From NCBI GenBank assembly GCA_029721435.1, contig CM056574.1, forward strand, positions 76,675,501 through 76,739,500: a DNA stretch of 64,000 nt. Reading direction: 5' to 3'. The notes under the pieces were generated by a model, which worked only from the letters and a program-made list of their open reading frames with translations, had not been told where the DNA came from and made no database searches. Numbering within the stretch: position 1 is the stretch's first letter; each line of letters starts with the position of its first letter. This DNA comes from Gymnothorax reevesii. Taxonomy: Eukaryota > Chordata > Actinopteri > Anguilliformes > Muraenidae. Positions 42,752 to 54,912 of this stretch are shown piece by piece. Made by a program: the position numbers and the translations under genes.

Positions 42752-43704
42752 CTTTAATTTGGTGGTAAGTTTAGGGTTTCTGTATCGCAGCCCACGCACA
42801 CACTTCTTTCCTCCCTCTGGGCAAAGCCCCAGATCTCCTACCATCCTAGATGCACCCCTGATATTACATCCATGTCTGTTTTATCAGAACTTCATGATCT
42901 CTTGGAGATGAGCATCATTCTTAAGTAAAACTCAACTGTAAATTTATTGTGGCCACAAAAGCTGACAATGGCTGCCTTTCAATTTTTGGAAATGATGAAA
43001 AATAATCATTAAACACAAATTGGATTATTCACTTTGCTTTTACATTAACTTTGATATAAAAAAAGAGCTAAAAACAGAAATGAATGAAACATTGGCTGGC
43101 CCACTATTCACTATTCGAGCATTAGCAGAAAGAGCCACAACTGGTGGGCTATGGAGACTGCATTCTGACAGGAATACTCAGTCACAGGCCAGTGAAAGTT
43201 AATGAGCTACTGGCTGAAGGGTTGGAGGGTATACGTGTGTGCTGCACATACATGTGACAGTATGTATGCATGCGTGAGTGCAATTAGGAATTTTACTGAT
43301 GCTGCATGAATGGAAACAGCAGTAAGCAGGTCTCCCTCCCCCAAAACTCCTTCAGTGAGGGTGTGAGGCAAATAGCTGTTGGGTTTGTACATATGATGAC
43401 TATCACATTACTCTGTTTGTCAGAGCATTTTTGAGTGTTTTTATGAAAGCGAGTATTTGTTAGCGTGCGGATATGCTTATGTTGAATGTGGTTGTGCATT
43501 TGTGAATGTGTATTTCTGTGTGCAAGTTTGGGTGTGACAATTAGCATCCATGTTCAAGAGCTTGCGCTGTGAGTGTACAACCCCAGGCGTTTGCATTTGT
43601 GAAGAATGAGCCAAGACATGAGTGCATCTGGTCATCAGGGCTTGAGCATGTGCTGGTGTAAATGCATGTTTGAAAATGTGAGTGTGTTTGTCTATGTAAA
43701 ATCA
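42752..43704. other. No gene recognised; GT-rich stretch
   Basis: 42790-42860 (ATCCTAGATGCACCCCTG) looks like a hAT terminus without its partner. 43215-43700 is rich in TGTG/GTGAGTG words (imperfect GT-rich DNA). No credible frame is seen. Confidence 0.5.
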
Positions 43705-44480
43705 TACATCGATCAGCAACAACATTAAATCACGGCCTAATACTGCGAAGGCAACCCTTGTCCCACCAAAACATGTCCATCAAACTGATGTCCATTTGAA
43801 TTCCCAGACCAAGGGTTTCCCCCAAAACATTTCCCAGAGCATCATAGTCCCTCCACCAGCTTGCCTTTTTCGCACAGTGCATCCTGGCACCATCCCTTCC
43901 CCAGCTAAATGGAGCACACATACCCAGCCCATGCAAATTGGGATTCACTTGACAAGGTAACCTTCTGCAATTGCTTAAAGGTCCAGTTCTGACAATCACA
44001 TGTCCATTTTAGGTGCATTCAGCAGTAAACCAGGATTATAATGGGCACTTGAACTGCTCCGCACCTGAAAGTGCCATACAAAGCAGGGTGTGATGCACTG
44101 TGTGTTTTGGCACATTCCATATGTATCCTTAAACTTATCTGCAACTAGTGCCACAGAAGCCCCTTTTTTGGCTCAAACTAGATGGAATAGCTTTTGTTGC
44201 CTTTGTGCATCGAACCTCGGCCACCCGAGACATGATTCATGATTTGATTCTCCTTGGACCACTATCAGTGTGTACTCACTTCTACTGAGTAGGAGAAACA
44301 CAGAAGCTATGTCGCTTTTGAGAGACTCTGTCCTACTCCTCTGGGCATAGCGGTTTGGCTCTTATGAAAGTTGTTCAGGTCCCATTTCTCCCACATTCAA
44401 CACGCTGACTAAAAGAATTGGCTGGTCGCTTAATGTCTTTCAAGTTTGTCAGCAGACCTTGACATGCACTGTAGTTACAA
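43705..44480 (-). mobile_element. Decayed Tc1/mariner relic
   Basis: The order of blocks follows a familiar fish Tc1-like family: start ATCGATCAGCAACAACATTA, then CCAAGGGTTTCCCCCAAAAC, CACAGTGCATCCTGGCACCA, AAGGTCCAGTTCTGACAATC and CCTTGGACCACTATCAGTG. The transposase would read on the minus strand; the piece at 43730-43999 (GARMHCAKKASWWRDYDALG) corresponds to the region around the second catalytic block. Stops and frameshifts are frequent and one end is lost. Confidence 0.7.
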
Positions 44481-44551
44481 GATAGTCATCATAATTCGCT
44501 TCATCTGCAAGTGATTTTAACGTTTTAGCTCATCGGAGTATGTGTTTGCAA

Positions 44552-44554
<3 letters not shown>

Positions 44555-44582
<28 letters not shown>
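44555..44582. repeat. (TG)n microsatellite
   Basis: An uninterrupted run of TG dinucleotides of about 28 bases, followed by TATATAAT. Confidence 0.95.
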
Positions 44583-44588
<6 letters not shown>

Positions 44589-44689
44589 ATATTTGTGTGC
44601 GAGTGTGTGAGTTTTCACAATACCGGAGAGATTTTCGGGACAGTTATTGTTCATTGCTTTATTATCAGCAGGTAATGATTGATGCATTT

Positions 44690-45420
44690 AATTCATGATT
44701 ATTTTGTTACGCACATGTTAGATAGATAGTGAGGATAAAACTACCATGTGAAACCAAGTATTCCTTTTTGATCAAGTTAATTCTTTTTTTTTTTTTTGGC
44801 TCAAAGGACACCAAAATGTGACAAAAAAATCAGTTCTAAACTGAAAGGATGTCGAAAATTAAAATTAGATATCATATAGATTTGCCTGTATGTTATTCAC
44901 TCACAGTCCAGTGAATAAATTATACTTTGTAACAAAACTTTTCTTGTGAGAACAAGATGGTATCAGACTGAAATTATCAGGTAACGGTCGTTGCCCGACG
45001 TGTCCACTGTGCTCACGACCGTTACCACAGCTGGCAGGTCTTGAGTGAGTGGCACTGCTGAAATGTACTGCTGCTCCACAGAAAAAATGACTTTCCTGAC
45101 GCAAACCAACCCCCCCCCCCCCCACTGATTTCAGCTGTTTTTTGAGAAAAATTAACTCAAACACGAAACAATAATTTTGTGTCCACTACATTATGACCGT
45201 TACCAAAGACATATTTTGTTTAGTATTCTATGATTTTACACAAGAATTTATTAATTTTCATGTTTCCTGGAATGACTCCGTAAACAACACATTTTCTAGT
45301 GTGTTGCTGCGAGTCGGCTTATTTCCTCGACTGCACATATGGTGTCCACAATTTTGTATGCTGCCTCCACCTTTACTGAAAAGGGAATTATGATAAAAAT
45401 TGTCTAAATTCATCTTTAAT
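44690..45420 (+). repeat. Left arm of the 44.7-48.8 kb element
   Basis: About 700 bp, matching 48040-48815 in reverse with substantial divergence and several small indels. A run of C lies at 45111-45124. Confidence 0.75.
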
Positions 45421-48039
45421 TTTAATCATCGTTCATTAACTGTCCGTCAATTTGCTAGGTAAGACATTACTGACTGCTATTTTCGTTATTTTTTCAAATG
45501 ATTAGTGTAGCTGATCTCATATTAATTGGACTGCTGGGGATCACTTATGTGAAGCACAGAAGCTTTGCAATCTATTTATATTTTGCACCACAAATAGCGG
45601 CTTCTAGTAAAACAGTTTGAATCAGTTTTGATTGTTTCTTGTTTTATTACAATATGAAAGCAGCCTACATCATGACTACGAATGGGTTTGCAGGATATCT
45701 TCAAAAAATAAAGCAGAATGCTTGTGACTTATCGGTCAATGTTCAATAAATCGTTCAAAATACAAACTAAATTTCTTTATGAGATTTCCATAATGGATGC
45801 TTTCCTTATCTTAAAAAAATGGTTTTGACTGATCGTTATGTGGATTTTCTTGTCTGATTTATAACATCAACGATAACTTACAATTAATTATGGCAAGAGC
45901 CTATAATCTGCCCCTTCTGAAGTGCTGTAAAATCTCTGCCACCAAAAGATACATCTTCCAGCATGACTTTTTAAATAAATGAAAAGCTACACACTAAATC
46001 CTTTAGGGTTAAAACAATTATTGCCGCTGAAACATAGGCTATTCGTCGCTGCAATAATGATCCAGTCGTAGTATACTGAGAGGCATTAAAAACACAAAGT
46101 GGTTTTTATCGTCTAATTTGAAAACTGATATTTTTCCCTTTGGCTGACTGACATGATGACCATCAGGTATGGTAAGCATTGCAAAATGTCAAGTGTCTGG
46201 TTTCGAATCCTCTCTTGGTATAACACCTCATGTATATGCAGCACAGTTCCCTGGATCATGGTCGTGAATCACATTGGGAGAAATCATTTTGCACATCAGG
46301 GCCAATAAAAAAAAAAAACACACATAAACAAAGTCACATTATTCCCACTTCAAATGCCACAAATAAATGAATCTCAGAAGAATCAAACATTTTGAATGTT
46401 CAATGATGGCCAGTCTCAAAGAAAAGATTCTGGACACAATAATGTCCATTAAATGACTGTATGCAGACTGCAGGGATGACACCGTATGACCAGATTGTCC
46501 CCGACAAAGTGCGTCATCTGTGACGCCATAAAAATATGTTCCATAAAACGTCTTCTGCCATGTCAGATAATGCATAAGAACTGCTGAACTGGCTGCCAAA
46601 GTAACGATAACATTGAGGGCAAGTCTCACTACCAAAAGCACTGTTTCCCGAGACCATGTTTTACAACTACAAAAGAAACCATTTCCCAGTACTTAATACA
46701 GTATATTTTATTATGTGTTTTTAATGCCTCTCAGCATATTTGTTTATTTGAATCCAAACGGCAACTTCTTTTGGACAGGTGGTGTAGAAACACAAATTAT
46801 CTGCTATACAAGCTGAATTACTGCACGAGAGAGTGAAACAAATCTTGCTGCTTAAGTTACCACAGAAGTCCAAAACATTAAATGTGATTAAAAAAAGACT
46901 GATAAATTGCAGTTTTAAAAATGCACGCTTTGGAAGAAAATAGAGCAACACTGCTAATTTCACAAAACGTGCAGTATATTAAGTGAGCCTGCACAGGTTC
47001 CATATCATTTGTGCTATGTATAAAACATTAATATAAACATAATGTAGCCTATAAAAACCAATAAAACGACGTTATAAAAAGTCGGATTTGGGCTTTGAAG
47101 TGAACTTTTTTTTTTTTTTTTTTACCTGTTTTGTAAATATCAAAATTTGGAATACTTCGACAGGATCTTGAAGTAATTTATTGTAAAACCTGTCTGTCTT
47201 CACCAACCATCTCAGGACTTCTTCCCTGTAATGGTCTTGATCTTGACCACGGTCGCTCCACCTCTGTCAGCAAGATTAATAACCATAATTAAATCATAGG
47301 ACAATTCACTCAGAGCTTCACTATGCTGTACTCTTTTATATTCTAAATTGAAGATCTGTGAAGTATATTTTCTCTGCTACTGAGCTGAATTAATTATGAA
47401 TTGAATTGTAATAATTGTCAAATTGCTCATAACCATTGTCGTTTTATATGTCACACAATCGCATGGAACTTGTGCGGGCTCACTCTATATTGAGCATCTT
47501 TAGTATGCTGTTAGTAACTCTGATGGAGATTGTTTCACCAAAAGGTCAGTTCTGATTCTAGTTAGTGTGCTTTAGGAAACCCATACTCTTCCTTGGTAGT
47601 GTACCTTGTACTTAAACTCAGATGAATTTTTATTTTTCATCCTAATCGTAAGCATTTTGATTGCACTTTCAATTAAAATTTATCTTGCCTAATGAGCCTG
47701 CTATGCTTGCCAAGCAAAGATGGGGAATTGGACATTTTTAAATCATGGATTAATGAGCCACATAAGCTTTGGTGTTCTCACGATGACTGCTACGACATAT
47801 CTTTAAATCTTTGCTACTTCTGTAAATGATAAGTACTTCATCAACTTGAAGACAAAATTGGCATTGTTCTGAAGCTTAACTCTCATGACAATGGATTACG
47901 GTGGACAAGAAATGGCTACGAATTAATCCGTGACTGCATGATAAGTAATCGCGTTATATTCCTAACATATTAAATCAATAAGGCAAATTGTACGGAAACA
48001 TCCTGAAAATAGCAGTTAGTCACGACTTACCTTGCGCAA
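45421..48039. other. Interior of the large inverted-repeat element; no gene recognised
   Basis: The longest frame (46339-46641, minus, 100 codons) does not resemble a known family. The sequence is AT-rich, with a 20-base T run at 47108-47124. No splice-linked exons could be recognised. Confidence 0.5.
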
Positions 48040-48815
48040 GGATGGCCAACTGCTGAATGATGATCAAGAGTAAGGATGGAATCAGATTATGTACTGTATA
48101 TAATTCCCTTTTCACATAACAGTCATTGCTGCATACAAAATTATGGACATGGAAAGTATAGCAGAAGATATCAGCCGACTCCCAGCAGCTTATCAGCTTT
48201 CGTTGCTGATAAAATGTGTGCACAGAGTCATTCCGTAGGACATGAAAAATAAATAAATTTATGCGTATAATCAAAGAATAAAAATCAAACTTTGTCTTAG
48301 GTAAAGGTCGTTTTACTGGACACTAAATGATTTTCAGTATATGAGTTAATATTTTTCAAAATCGACAGATATTAAAGGTCAAGAAGTTGGTTTATCGGCG
48401 TAAGGAAAGTCAATTCTTCTGTAAAGTAGCAGTATATTTGAGCAGTGCCATCAACTTAAGACCTGTCTGCCGTCGTAACAGTCATTTGCACAGCGGACAC
48501 GTCGAGCAACAACCGTAACCCAATAACTTCAGTTTGATATAATCCTATGTTCTGACCAGAAAAGTTTTGTAACAAAGAGTAATTTATTCACGGGACTGTG
48601 AGTAAATAACGCATTGGCAAATGCACATGATACTTATTAATTTTAATTTCCCACATACTTTTTGATATAAACTTATTTTTGATGTTATATTTTGGAGCCA
48701 TTATTTGAGCCAAAAATTGATTAATGAATTTAATTTAAAAAAGACCTACTTGGGTTCAAGTGGTAGTTTTATCCTCACTATATCTCTAATGTGTGCTTAA
48801 TTATGTATTTTTGTG
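48040..48815 (-). repeat. Right arm of the 44.7-48.8 kb element
   Basis: Reverse-complement partner of 44690-45420. Confidence 0.75.
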
Positions 48816-48879
48816 TCTTTATCATGCAAGCATAAAAAACTGTTTTGAAACCTTATTTCGAATTTGTAAGTAAAAACAA

Positions 48880-49130
48880 GCAAAGTGTTGGTTACAGCTG
48901 AAGTAAATTTAGTTACAAACGTGAGAATTTTGCTTTTGAAGCAGACTTCTTTTCTTGTGTTACAAAAAGTTTTGGTTACTAGTCAGACCTCTTTGCTTGT
49001 GACTTCAAACGTTTTGGTTACAAATCAGCCCTCTTTGCTTAGAGTGAAAAAGTTTTGTTTACAAAACAATCCTTTTTGCTTATGAGTTAAAAAGTTTTGG
49101 TTATGAAACAGCTCTTTTTGCTTTCAAAAT
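48880..49130 (+). repeat. Tandem repeat of about 45 bp, five units
   Basis: Units have the form AAAAGTTTTGGTTACAAATC followed by AGxCCTCTTTGCTTGTGA. Spacing is close to 45 bp, a multiple of three, so a 66-codon frame (48885-49085) stays open with repeated VLVTxQxSLL peptides. I read it as a minisatellite next to the right arm of the large element, not as a gene. Confidence 0.8.
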
Positions 49131-50690
49131 GAATTGGACAAAATGGGCGGGATCTACGCTGACAAATGAGAGGAGAGCAGCTATTGGTGGGTTTGGTTTG
49201 TCCTGACAGCGTGACTGCATGCATGCATGCACGCAAGCACACACACAGGTCCTTCCTCACTCCCACAGTAGGCGCTTTCCGTCGGAAAATGAGTGTTTAA
49301 CTAACTTTATATCATACATATCAACCCCGATGGTTTATCAAATTTTGAGCTTTCGAAATGAGTAGGAGTGAACCGGTAAAATGGTGCAGAAATTGCGGCT
49401 CTTACCAGAATTTTTTTTTTAAATGCGAAAACATCGTACAATCATAGCAAGAAGCATATATATCAACTCAGACGGATGGCCCGTAAATTACGATTTCCCT
49501 CCTATTGCGCAGATTATGGATTGAGAGACAAAGTTATACAGATCTTTTATCCCTGGTATGAAGCAAATCACCCGCAAGGTGTAGCTGGTATTGGAATTAA
49601 TTGGTCTGTCCGCATTAACACAATAACATCGGAACTGTTTTTGATTCAACCTTCAGACATTGCATCGAGCTGGGATAAAAATGAAACAAAGTTCGCAGAT
49701 GGGTATGATTGGTGTGACAGATCATTTTTAGCATCATTATACATATTTTAATCCAGCTCGACGTCAAGCAAGCACCCTGCTGTCATTGCGGCTGGTTCAA
49801 TTCCAGATGGTCTCTAATTAGAAAAACAACTTGTTGGGGGACCCTGAGAGGGACCCTGAGAACACACCAGAAGCAACGGCAAAAAATGATGCATTACCCA
49901 TTTAATAGTATAGTCATGCTGCATATCAAATGAAACAGAGAAACCTCAGCTATAAGGATATATAAGCCATTTTTACATGCAATTCTGACACCAACAAAAT
50001 GAATTACCAAACACTAAAATCCCTACAGCGCCACCTAGTTAACCCACTCACCACAATTTCGATGCTATTGCTCTGTTGCTTTATGCCAGATGCACAATCA
50101 AAAGCTCAAATGAAACCAGGGACTCCACAGATTCTAATGATAAGCCCCCTTTACTCCAAAGTATCTGCAAGATATCAGCAAAAGAAGAGCAACTACAGAA
50201 ACTGAAACAAAGTACAAAACAAATCTCACAAGTGCCCCCTTCATTTTGAGGCAAAAATTACTCAAATAGACCGACAACTACTTAAAAACTACTTAAAAAA
50301 TTAAGCACCGACTCCCTCGGAAACGCAGCTGGTCCCTCCCAATCTGCCTGCAGCAGACCACACAGCACCCTTGTTTCAACCCCGTGTTCACAGGCTGCAC
50401 TTTTACTCCGTGCACATGCATCCCGTTTGCAGCAATTATTTTCACCATTTTCGCCATGATATATTGATATTTTTCATAGTCATCAATGTGCGGAAGAAAA
50501 CGCCATATCGAAGTGCAATGTATAACAAGGCTTTCAAAAATAATTTAGACTTCTGTCAGTTCCATCAATTAGTCTGAGCAACTCTCGCTAAATATGCATG
50601 TTGTGTTCTTTGCAAATTAAATGTCATAAAATGATGGTGTTGAATGATTGCAATATTTATTGCAAAGTTGTAAAATCATTACAAATGCTA
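49131..50690. other. No gene recognised
   Basis: A 91-codon frame at 49476-49751 (MARKLRFPSYCADYGLRDKV then IQIFYPWYEANHPQGVAGIG) has natural-looking composition but resembles nothing I know and has no flanking signals. A CATGCATGCATGCACGCAAG-type stretch lies near 49216-49235. From 49990 on, phrases such as CTACAGCGCCACCTAG suggest the fish repeat that dominates 51-61 kb. Confidence 0.4.
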
Positions 50691-50692
50691 AT

Positions 50693-50870
50693 GCACTTTG
50701 CCTCGCCAGCAAACATTCACGGAGACTGCATGCGTATCCAACTCACGGCCACTCGCAGTGGCGCAGCTCATTAGCGCTTCACTAGCTATTCGGTTATGGG
50801 TGCACTTTGCCTCGTCGGCAAACATTCACGGATACTACGCATATCCACCACACGACCACCCTTGTGCATT
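50693..50870. repeat. Two-unit tandem repeat of about 116 bp
   Basis: TGCACTTTGCCTCGCCAGCA, then AACATTCACGGAGACT, at 50693 recurs with a few changes at 50809 (TGCACTTTGCCTCGTCGGCA, then AACATTCACGGATACT). Confidence 0.8.
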
Positions 50871-51094
50871 GGCAAGGTTCAAGCTCTCAGCCATAACCCC
50901 AGCAGTAAGTGTCTATGTGGATAAGTGTCTGCAAATGCATGCAACTTCCAGCAAGACCGCTAGCTGTGGTCATTTCATGGTGCCAACCTAGCGCCTTGGT
51001 ATAGGAGCATGACGCCAAGTGGGGCCATCACAGATACTTTGCTAGTGGCGACTTCTCATCCACTGGCAGTGTCACCACTAATCGGCAGCTTTTT

Positions 51095-51439
51095 AGGGCC
51101 CGAGCAAAGACTGCAAGTCGTCCGCGGAGGACCCTATTGAAATCATGCTGTTTATTATTAGGGCCCGAGCCGACTGAAAGTCGTCCGAGGACCCCATTGA
51201 AATCGCACTGTTAATAATTATAATAAAAATAGTAATAAAGATAATTACTAGGGCCCGAGCCGACAGAAAATCTATAGAAATCATACTGCTTATTTTTATT
51301 ATTATTAGGGCCTGAGCCAACTGAAAGTCGTCCGAGGACCCTATTGAAATTGTACTGTTTATTTTTATTATTATTATTATTATTAGGGCCCGAGCCGACT
51401 GAAAGTCGTCCAAGGACCCTATTGAAATCGTATTGTTTA

Positions 51440-51475
<36 letters not shown>
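51095..51475. repeat. Tandem array of GGGCCCGAGC hairpin units
   Basis: Five units start at about 51097, 51161, 51251, 51308 and 51386. Each has GGGCCCGAGC, a small stem-loop (CGACT GAA AGTCG in the best copies), then CCGAGGACCCTATTGAAAT and a TTATTATTA-rich spacer. The third unit is decayed. The same unit with a different stem occurs at 58379. Confidence 0.9.
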
Positions 51476-51606
51476 TTGCGACAATTCAAAGGCCAATTTT
51501 GCCCCTTTCCCAATGGTGAAAACGCTTCTAACTTTCCAAGTTCGTCCGGCCGGATCCAAAATTTGATATTTTAGTGCGGTCGCATGGGTTCGACCCCAAA
51601 TGCCGA

Positions 51607-51960
51607 AGTAGCACGGTGACACAGTGGTTAGCATTGCTGCCTCACAGCAAGAAGGTCGTGAGTTCAAATCCGGCCTGGGGCCTTTCTGTGTAGAGTTTGC
51701 ATGTTCTCCCCGTGTTCGCGTGAGTTTTCTCCGGGTGCTCTGGTTACCTCCCACAGTCCAAAGACATGCATACTCGGTTAATTGAAGACATTAAATTGCC
51801 CATAGGTATGAGCGTGAGAGTGAATGGTGTGGGTGCCCTGCGATGGATTGGCAACCTGTCCAGGGTGGGTTCCTGCCTTTGCCCGTAGCCAGCTGGGATA
51901 GGCTCCAGCTTGCCCCGTGACCCTAGTGAGGAATAAGCGGGTATAGAAGATGAATGAATG
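51607..51960 (+). mobile_element. tRNA-derived SINE (HE1-type), nearly complete
   Basis: The tRNA-like head has CAGTGGTTAGCATTGCTGCC and a B box GAGTTCAAATCC at 51660-51671. The body has TTTGCATGTTCTCCCCGTGT, CCTCCCACAGTCCAAAGACA and GGGATAGGCTCCAGCTTGCC, and the 3' end has a short GATGAATGAATG tail. This architecture is that of HE1-like fish SINEs, transcribed by RNA polymerase III and moved by a LINE. It is inserted in the repeat module. Confidence 0.93.
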
Positions 51961-52667
51961 TCGTAGGCAGACGAAATTCGGTAGTTATATGCATTGTACC
52001 AGGGCATACAAAAAACTTCATTGGAGCCACGCCCTAAACCCAACAGGAAGTCGGCCATTTTGATTATAATTTTTTAATTTTAAAACAAACTCCTCCTAGG
52101 GATTTCGCCGGATCAACTTCAAATTTGGTACACATCATTTTGAGATCAAAAGTTGTGCTCTGTATCTGTTGGTCAAAGGGCGTGGCTGCTAGGGCGTGAC
52201 AAATTTTGGTGACTCAATGAAAAAATTTCACAATGCTCTCACACCCAAATACTTGACTGTAGAAACTTTAAACTTGCTGGAGATGAATATTGCTCCACCC
52301 TTAACGTCCTGATATATTAATTTAACACTTTACTACTAGCGCCCCCTGGTGGTAACAGGAAGTGACCATTTTTTACTTTAACATGTACTTATGACACATA
52401 GTTGAACCCATCAACTTCATTCCACTTCTAAAACATGCAGAACAAGTTAATGAAACTACATTATGAATGCCGTGAAGCAACAAGTAATGGCGTTCATGTG
52501 GCAACGCTGCGAAGATGGATCCCTAGCCATGAAAATACGGTTGTGTTTTTTGATGTCTTTACTGAACTCGTAACGTCATCAAAATTGATACACCGGTAAA
52601 AGATGGAGAGCTGGTAAATCTGATAGGGGCCTCGCCCATGGGGGGAGCAAAATGTCTCTGTAGCGCC

Positions 52668-54151
52668 CAGTGGTGGTTTTTCACAGAGGCCTGGCCTCCC
52701 CAAAAATTATTGCAAGAAAGAAAAAATATAAATAAGCTTCACCACAATGTATTTTATATTGTTGTCATTTCCTTGTCAAAACACTACATCAGCGCACTTC
52801 TGCTTTGGCTGAGCGTGAGGGAGGCCAGATCAAATCTGGCTTCCAACCAATCACAAACTGTTACGGAAAATACACACACTGATTCAACTATCCCGCCAGG
52901 CACCAGTTAGCCCACATACACGGAAAGTATAGCCATTAAGTCAGAGAATGGATGGTGACAGGGACGTTGAGTTTCATGTAAAAAATTACTTCACAAAACT
53001 TCCTTTTGAGGTTCAACTAAAAGTCAAGCGGGACGGTAGGCCAACTCCAAAGCTCAGTTTAACTAAGGGGAGAGATGATGGAAAAGTTCGCTCTTTTTGT
53101 GAAGCTAACTATGCTAGAAACGAGTGACTAACAGTAAGTGCCAAGATTAACCGGCTTTTCTGCTGGCCATGTCTCCTATGGCCCGCCGTGGCCTTTTTGA
53201 TGACCGGGTTGTTGTCACATTTTTCTTATGCGATGAATAAAATGTGGTGTTTTATTCTTTATTATTCTTGTCGTGTCTAGTGGATTTCAGAGCATGATGG
53301 CTAAGCTATACTGTTTTTTTTTGTACTCTCAATCCTGGCCGAGACTGCATTTAGGTCTGCTGACATCAGCTGCACTATCAGCTGACAGCTGTAAGGTTTA
53401 CAGTTGATAGCGCTGCAGCACAGTTGATATCAATCTTTATAAAAACATTTGTAACTAACTTTATGCGTTTTATATTTAGTTTATGTAATTCAGACGTTGC
53501 GCACGGGTTGTGCATTCATGTTAAGTGTGTTTTTGGATGTATGAACATTAGGCATCCTTGTGATTTGTTAATTTCAGTTGCGAGGCTGCCACATATGACA
53601 TCGTTACTTCTAATGTTGGTGGAAGGGGTTTGCCTCTGTTTCTGTACAACAGTCCACGGCTGTCTTGCAAATGCTTTAGTTGCCAATTAATTAAATATGA
53701 GTCAGAGAGAAGCATTATTCACAAAACGGAACTTCATTAATACTGTCTGTGAAAGCAATGGCTAAAATGTTTTTGTTATATCTATATCTTGTCTTAATTG
53801 CCGTCTGATCGCTATGTGTTTAGCTTTCTGCTGTAATAAAGCTACGAGACGTTTACCAGCTTTGCATGGGCTTCCTCTGACTGATCACATACTACTGTGT
53901 GCCAGAGCCATGAGCACGCGCGCAGCCCGAAGCGGACATCCACAGCTCTCCCTCGCGCCTTCACTCTCTCTCACACACGCGCTGTCCTCTTTTTTAACCT
54001 CTTTTTTTCACTAAAATGAATGAGAAGTCGGTAGAATGAAGGTACTGTAACAGTAGGCTAATTTGTTTGCAGGAAAATAACACGTAAACACTGAATTAAA
54101 TTCGTTGTTCATTCTGGGTTCCTCTGTAATTTTTGTCACGGGCCGCCACTG
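52668..54151 (+). mobile_element. hAT element, 1.48 kb, internally deleted
   Basis: Ends CAGTGGTGG and GCCGCCACTG, flanked by GTAGCGCC (52660-52667) and GTAGCACC (54152-54159), an 8-bp target duplication with one change. Near the left end it carries a short ORF resembling the N-terminus of ZMYM1-like hAT transposases. The rest of a transposase is absent. Confidence 0.85.
52948..53127 (+). pseudogene. N-terminal remnant of a ZMYM1-like hAT transposase
   Basis: A 59-codon frame: MDGDRDVEFHVKNYFTKLPF, then EVQLKVKRDGRPTPKLSLTK, then GRDDGKVRSFCEANYARNE and a stop. The KxxGRPTPxLxLTK pattern is typical just before the TTF-type zinc finger in hAT transposases related to ZMYM1. The zinc finger, DDE core and dimerisation domain are missing. 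A splice site could follow (TGACTAACAGTAAGT), but no downstream exon is recognisable inside the element. Confidence 0.5.
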
Positions 54152-54355
54152 GTAGCACCCCCTTCTGGAAACAGGAAATACCATATTTTACATTGAAATT
54201 GGCCTATTTGCTCGAAACTTCGCATTTGTGTTTATGGTCTTTTCCTGAATGCACCTGCCCACATTTGGTTATGCTCAGAGCGCCCTCTGGTGGATGAACT
54301 ATCAACTTTTCATGACTACTTCCAACTTAGTCCGACTCGCTCGAAACTTTATCAC

Positions 54356-54912
54356 TAGTAGGGGAGCCAAAATGCAAAAATGTGTCTAAAATATAAGTAG
54401 GGTAGTCAGGTCATGACATAATTTTGTCAGTGGTATTTTTTCATAGATTGGACCCTCCTGCATGGATTTCAAGAGGCCTGCTCGGCCATCGTTCTTGCGA
54501 AATTAGCGTTTGTGGTGATTTTTTACATTTTTGACATGACTGAAATTGGCCTCAAAATTAGGGGTAGGGGAAACTGTTTTGCTAATTTCACCAACTTATC
54601 TCATTCAAAAACCAACTTTCTTGGTATCACCATGAAGGTGATAAGGTAAGGTACAACTTGAAGCAAAAATTTTTTTGGAGGGGTCATTTAGTGCAGAGCC
54701 AGAGGTCAAAAGGTCACGTGCAGAAGGGTTGCTTAAAATCTAGGGGGTATAATCACTAGTTACCCCCTGGAGGCCATATCAAATGAGATATTTGAAAGCT
54801 ACTAATGCACATTTTTACAGTCCCATGTGTGACAGTTTTTGAATGTATAACAGAACTGATGCGGCCAAGGGTTTTCTAGATTAACCCCTTAAGGTTGATA
54901 GGCAAGAACCCA
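54356..54912 (+). repeat. Left inverted repeat of the PIN/CXC element
   Basis: Matches 57713-58259 in reverse. Shared blocks include GATTGGACCCTCCTGCATGG, AAATTAGGGGTAGGGGAAAC, GGTCAAAAGGTCACGTGC and TTTTCTAGATTAACCC. The outermost 60 bases differ more, with the two sides carrying unrelated short spacers between AGTAGGGGAGCC and GTAGGGTAGTCAGGTC. Confidence 0.93.

Larger units (their letters stand above)
44690..48815. mobile_element. Large element with ~700-bp inverted repeats
   Basis: The arms lie at about 44690-45420 and 48040-48815. Matching blocks, in opposite orientation, include GAGGATAAAACTACCA, ATAAATTATACTTTGTAACA against TTTTGTAACAAAGAGTAATTT, TTAATTTTCATG followed by GGAATGACTC, and ACAATTTTGTATGC. 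The outer edges are eroded and I could not identify a target duplication. Each left arm also contains an internal hairpin GGTAACGGTCGT/ACGACCGTTACC around 44980-45025. The interior has no recognisable transposase. Confidence 0.75.

Noticed and set aside
44555..44582. CRISPR-like or regulatory meaning for regular repeats
   Set aside because: The regular arrays in this window are microsatellites, minisatellites or transposon hairpins; spacing and spacers do not fit CRISPR, and the DNA is eukaryotic.
49476..49751. 91-codon frame with natural-looking composition
   Set aside because: No recognisable domain, splice or promoter signal, and similar-sized frames arise by chance in this window.
51200..51515. 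Asparagine-rich frames in 51093-51513
   Set aside because: They are translations of TTATTATTA spacers in the hairpin array.
51607..51690. Possible tRNA gene
   Set aside because: Only the promoter-like A and B boxes remain, the cloverleaf is not kept, and the rest matches an HE1-type SINE.
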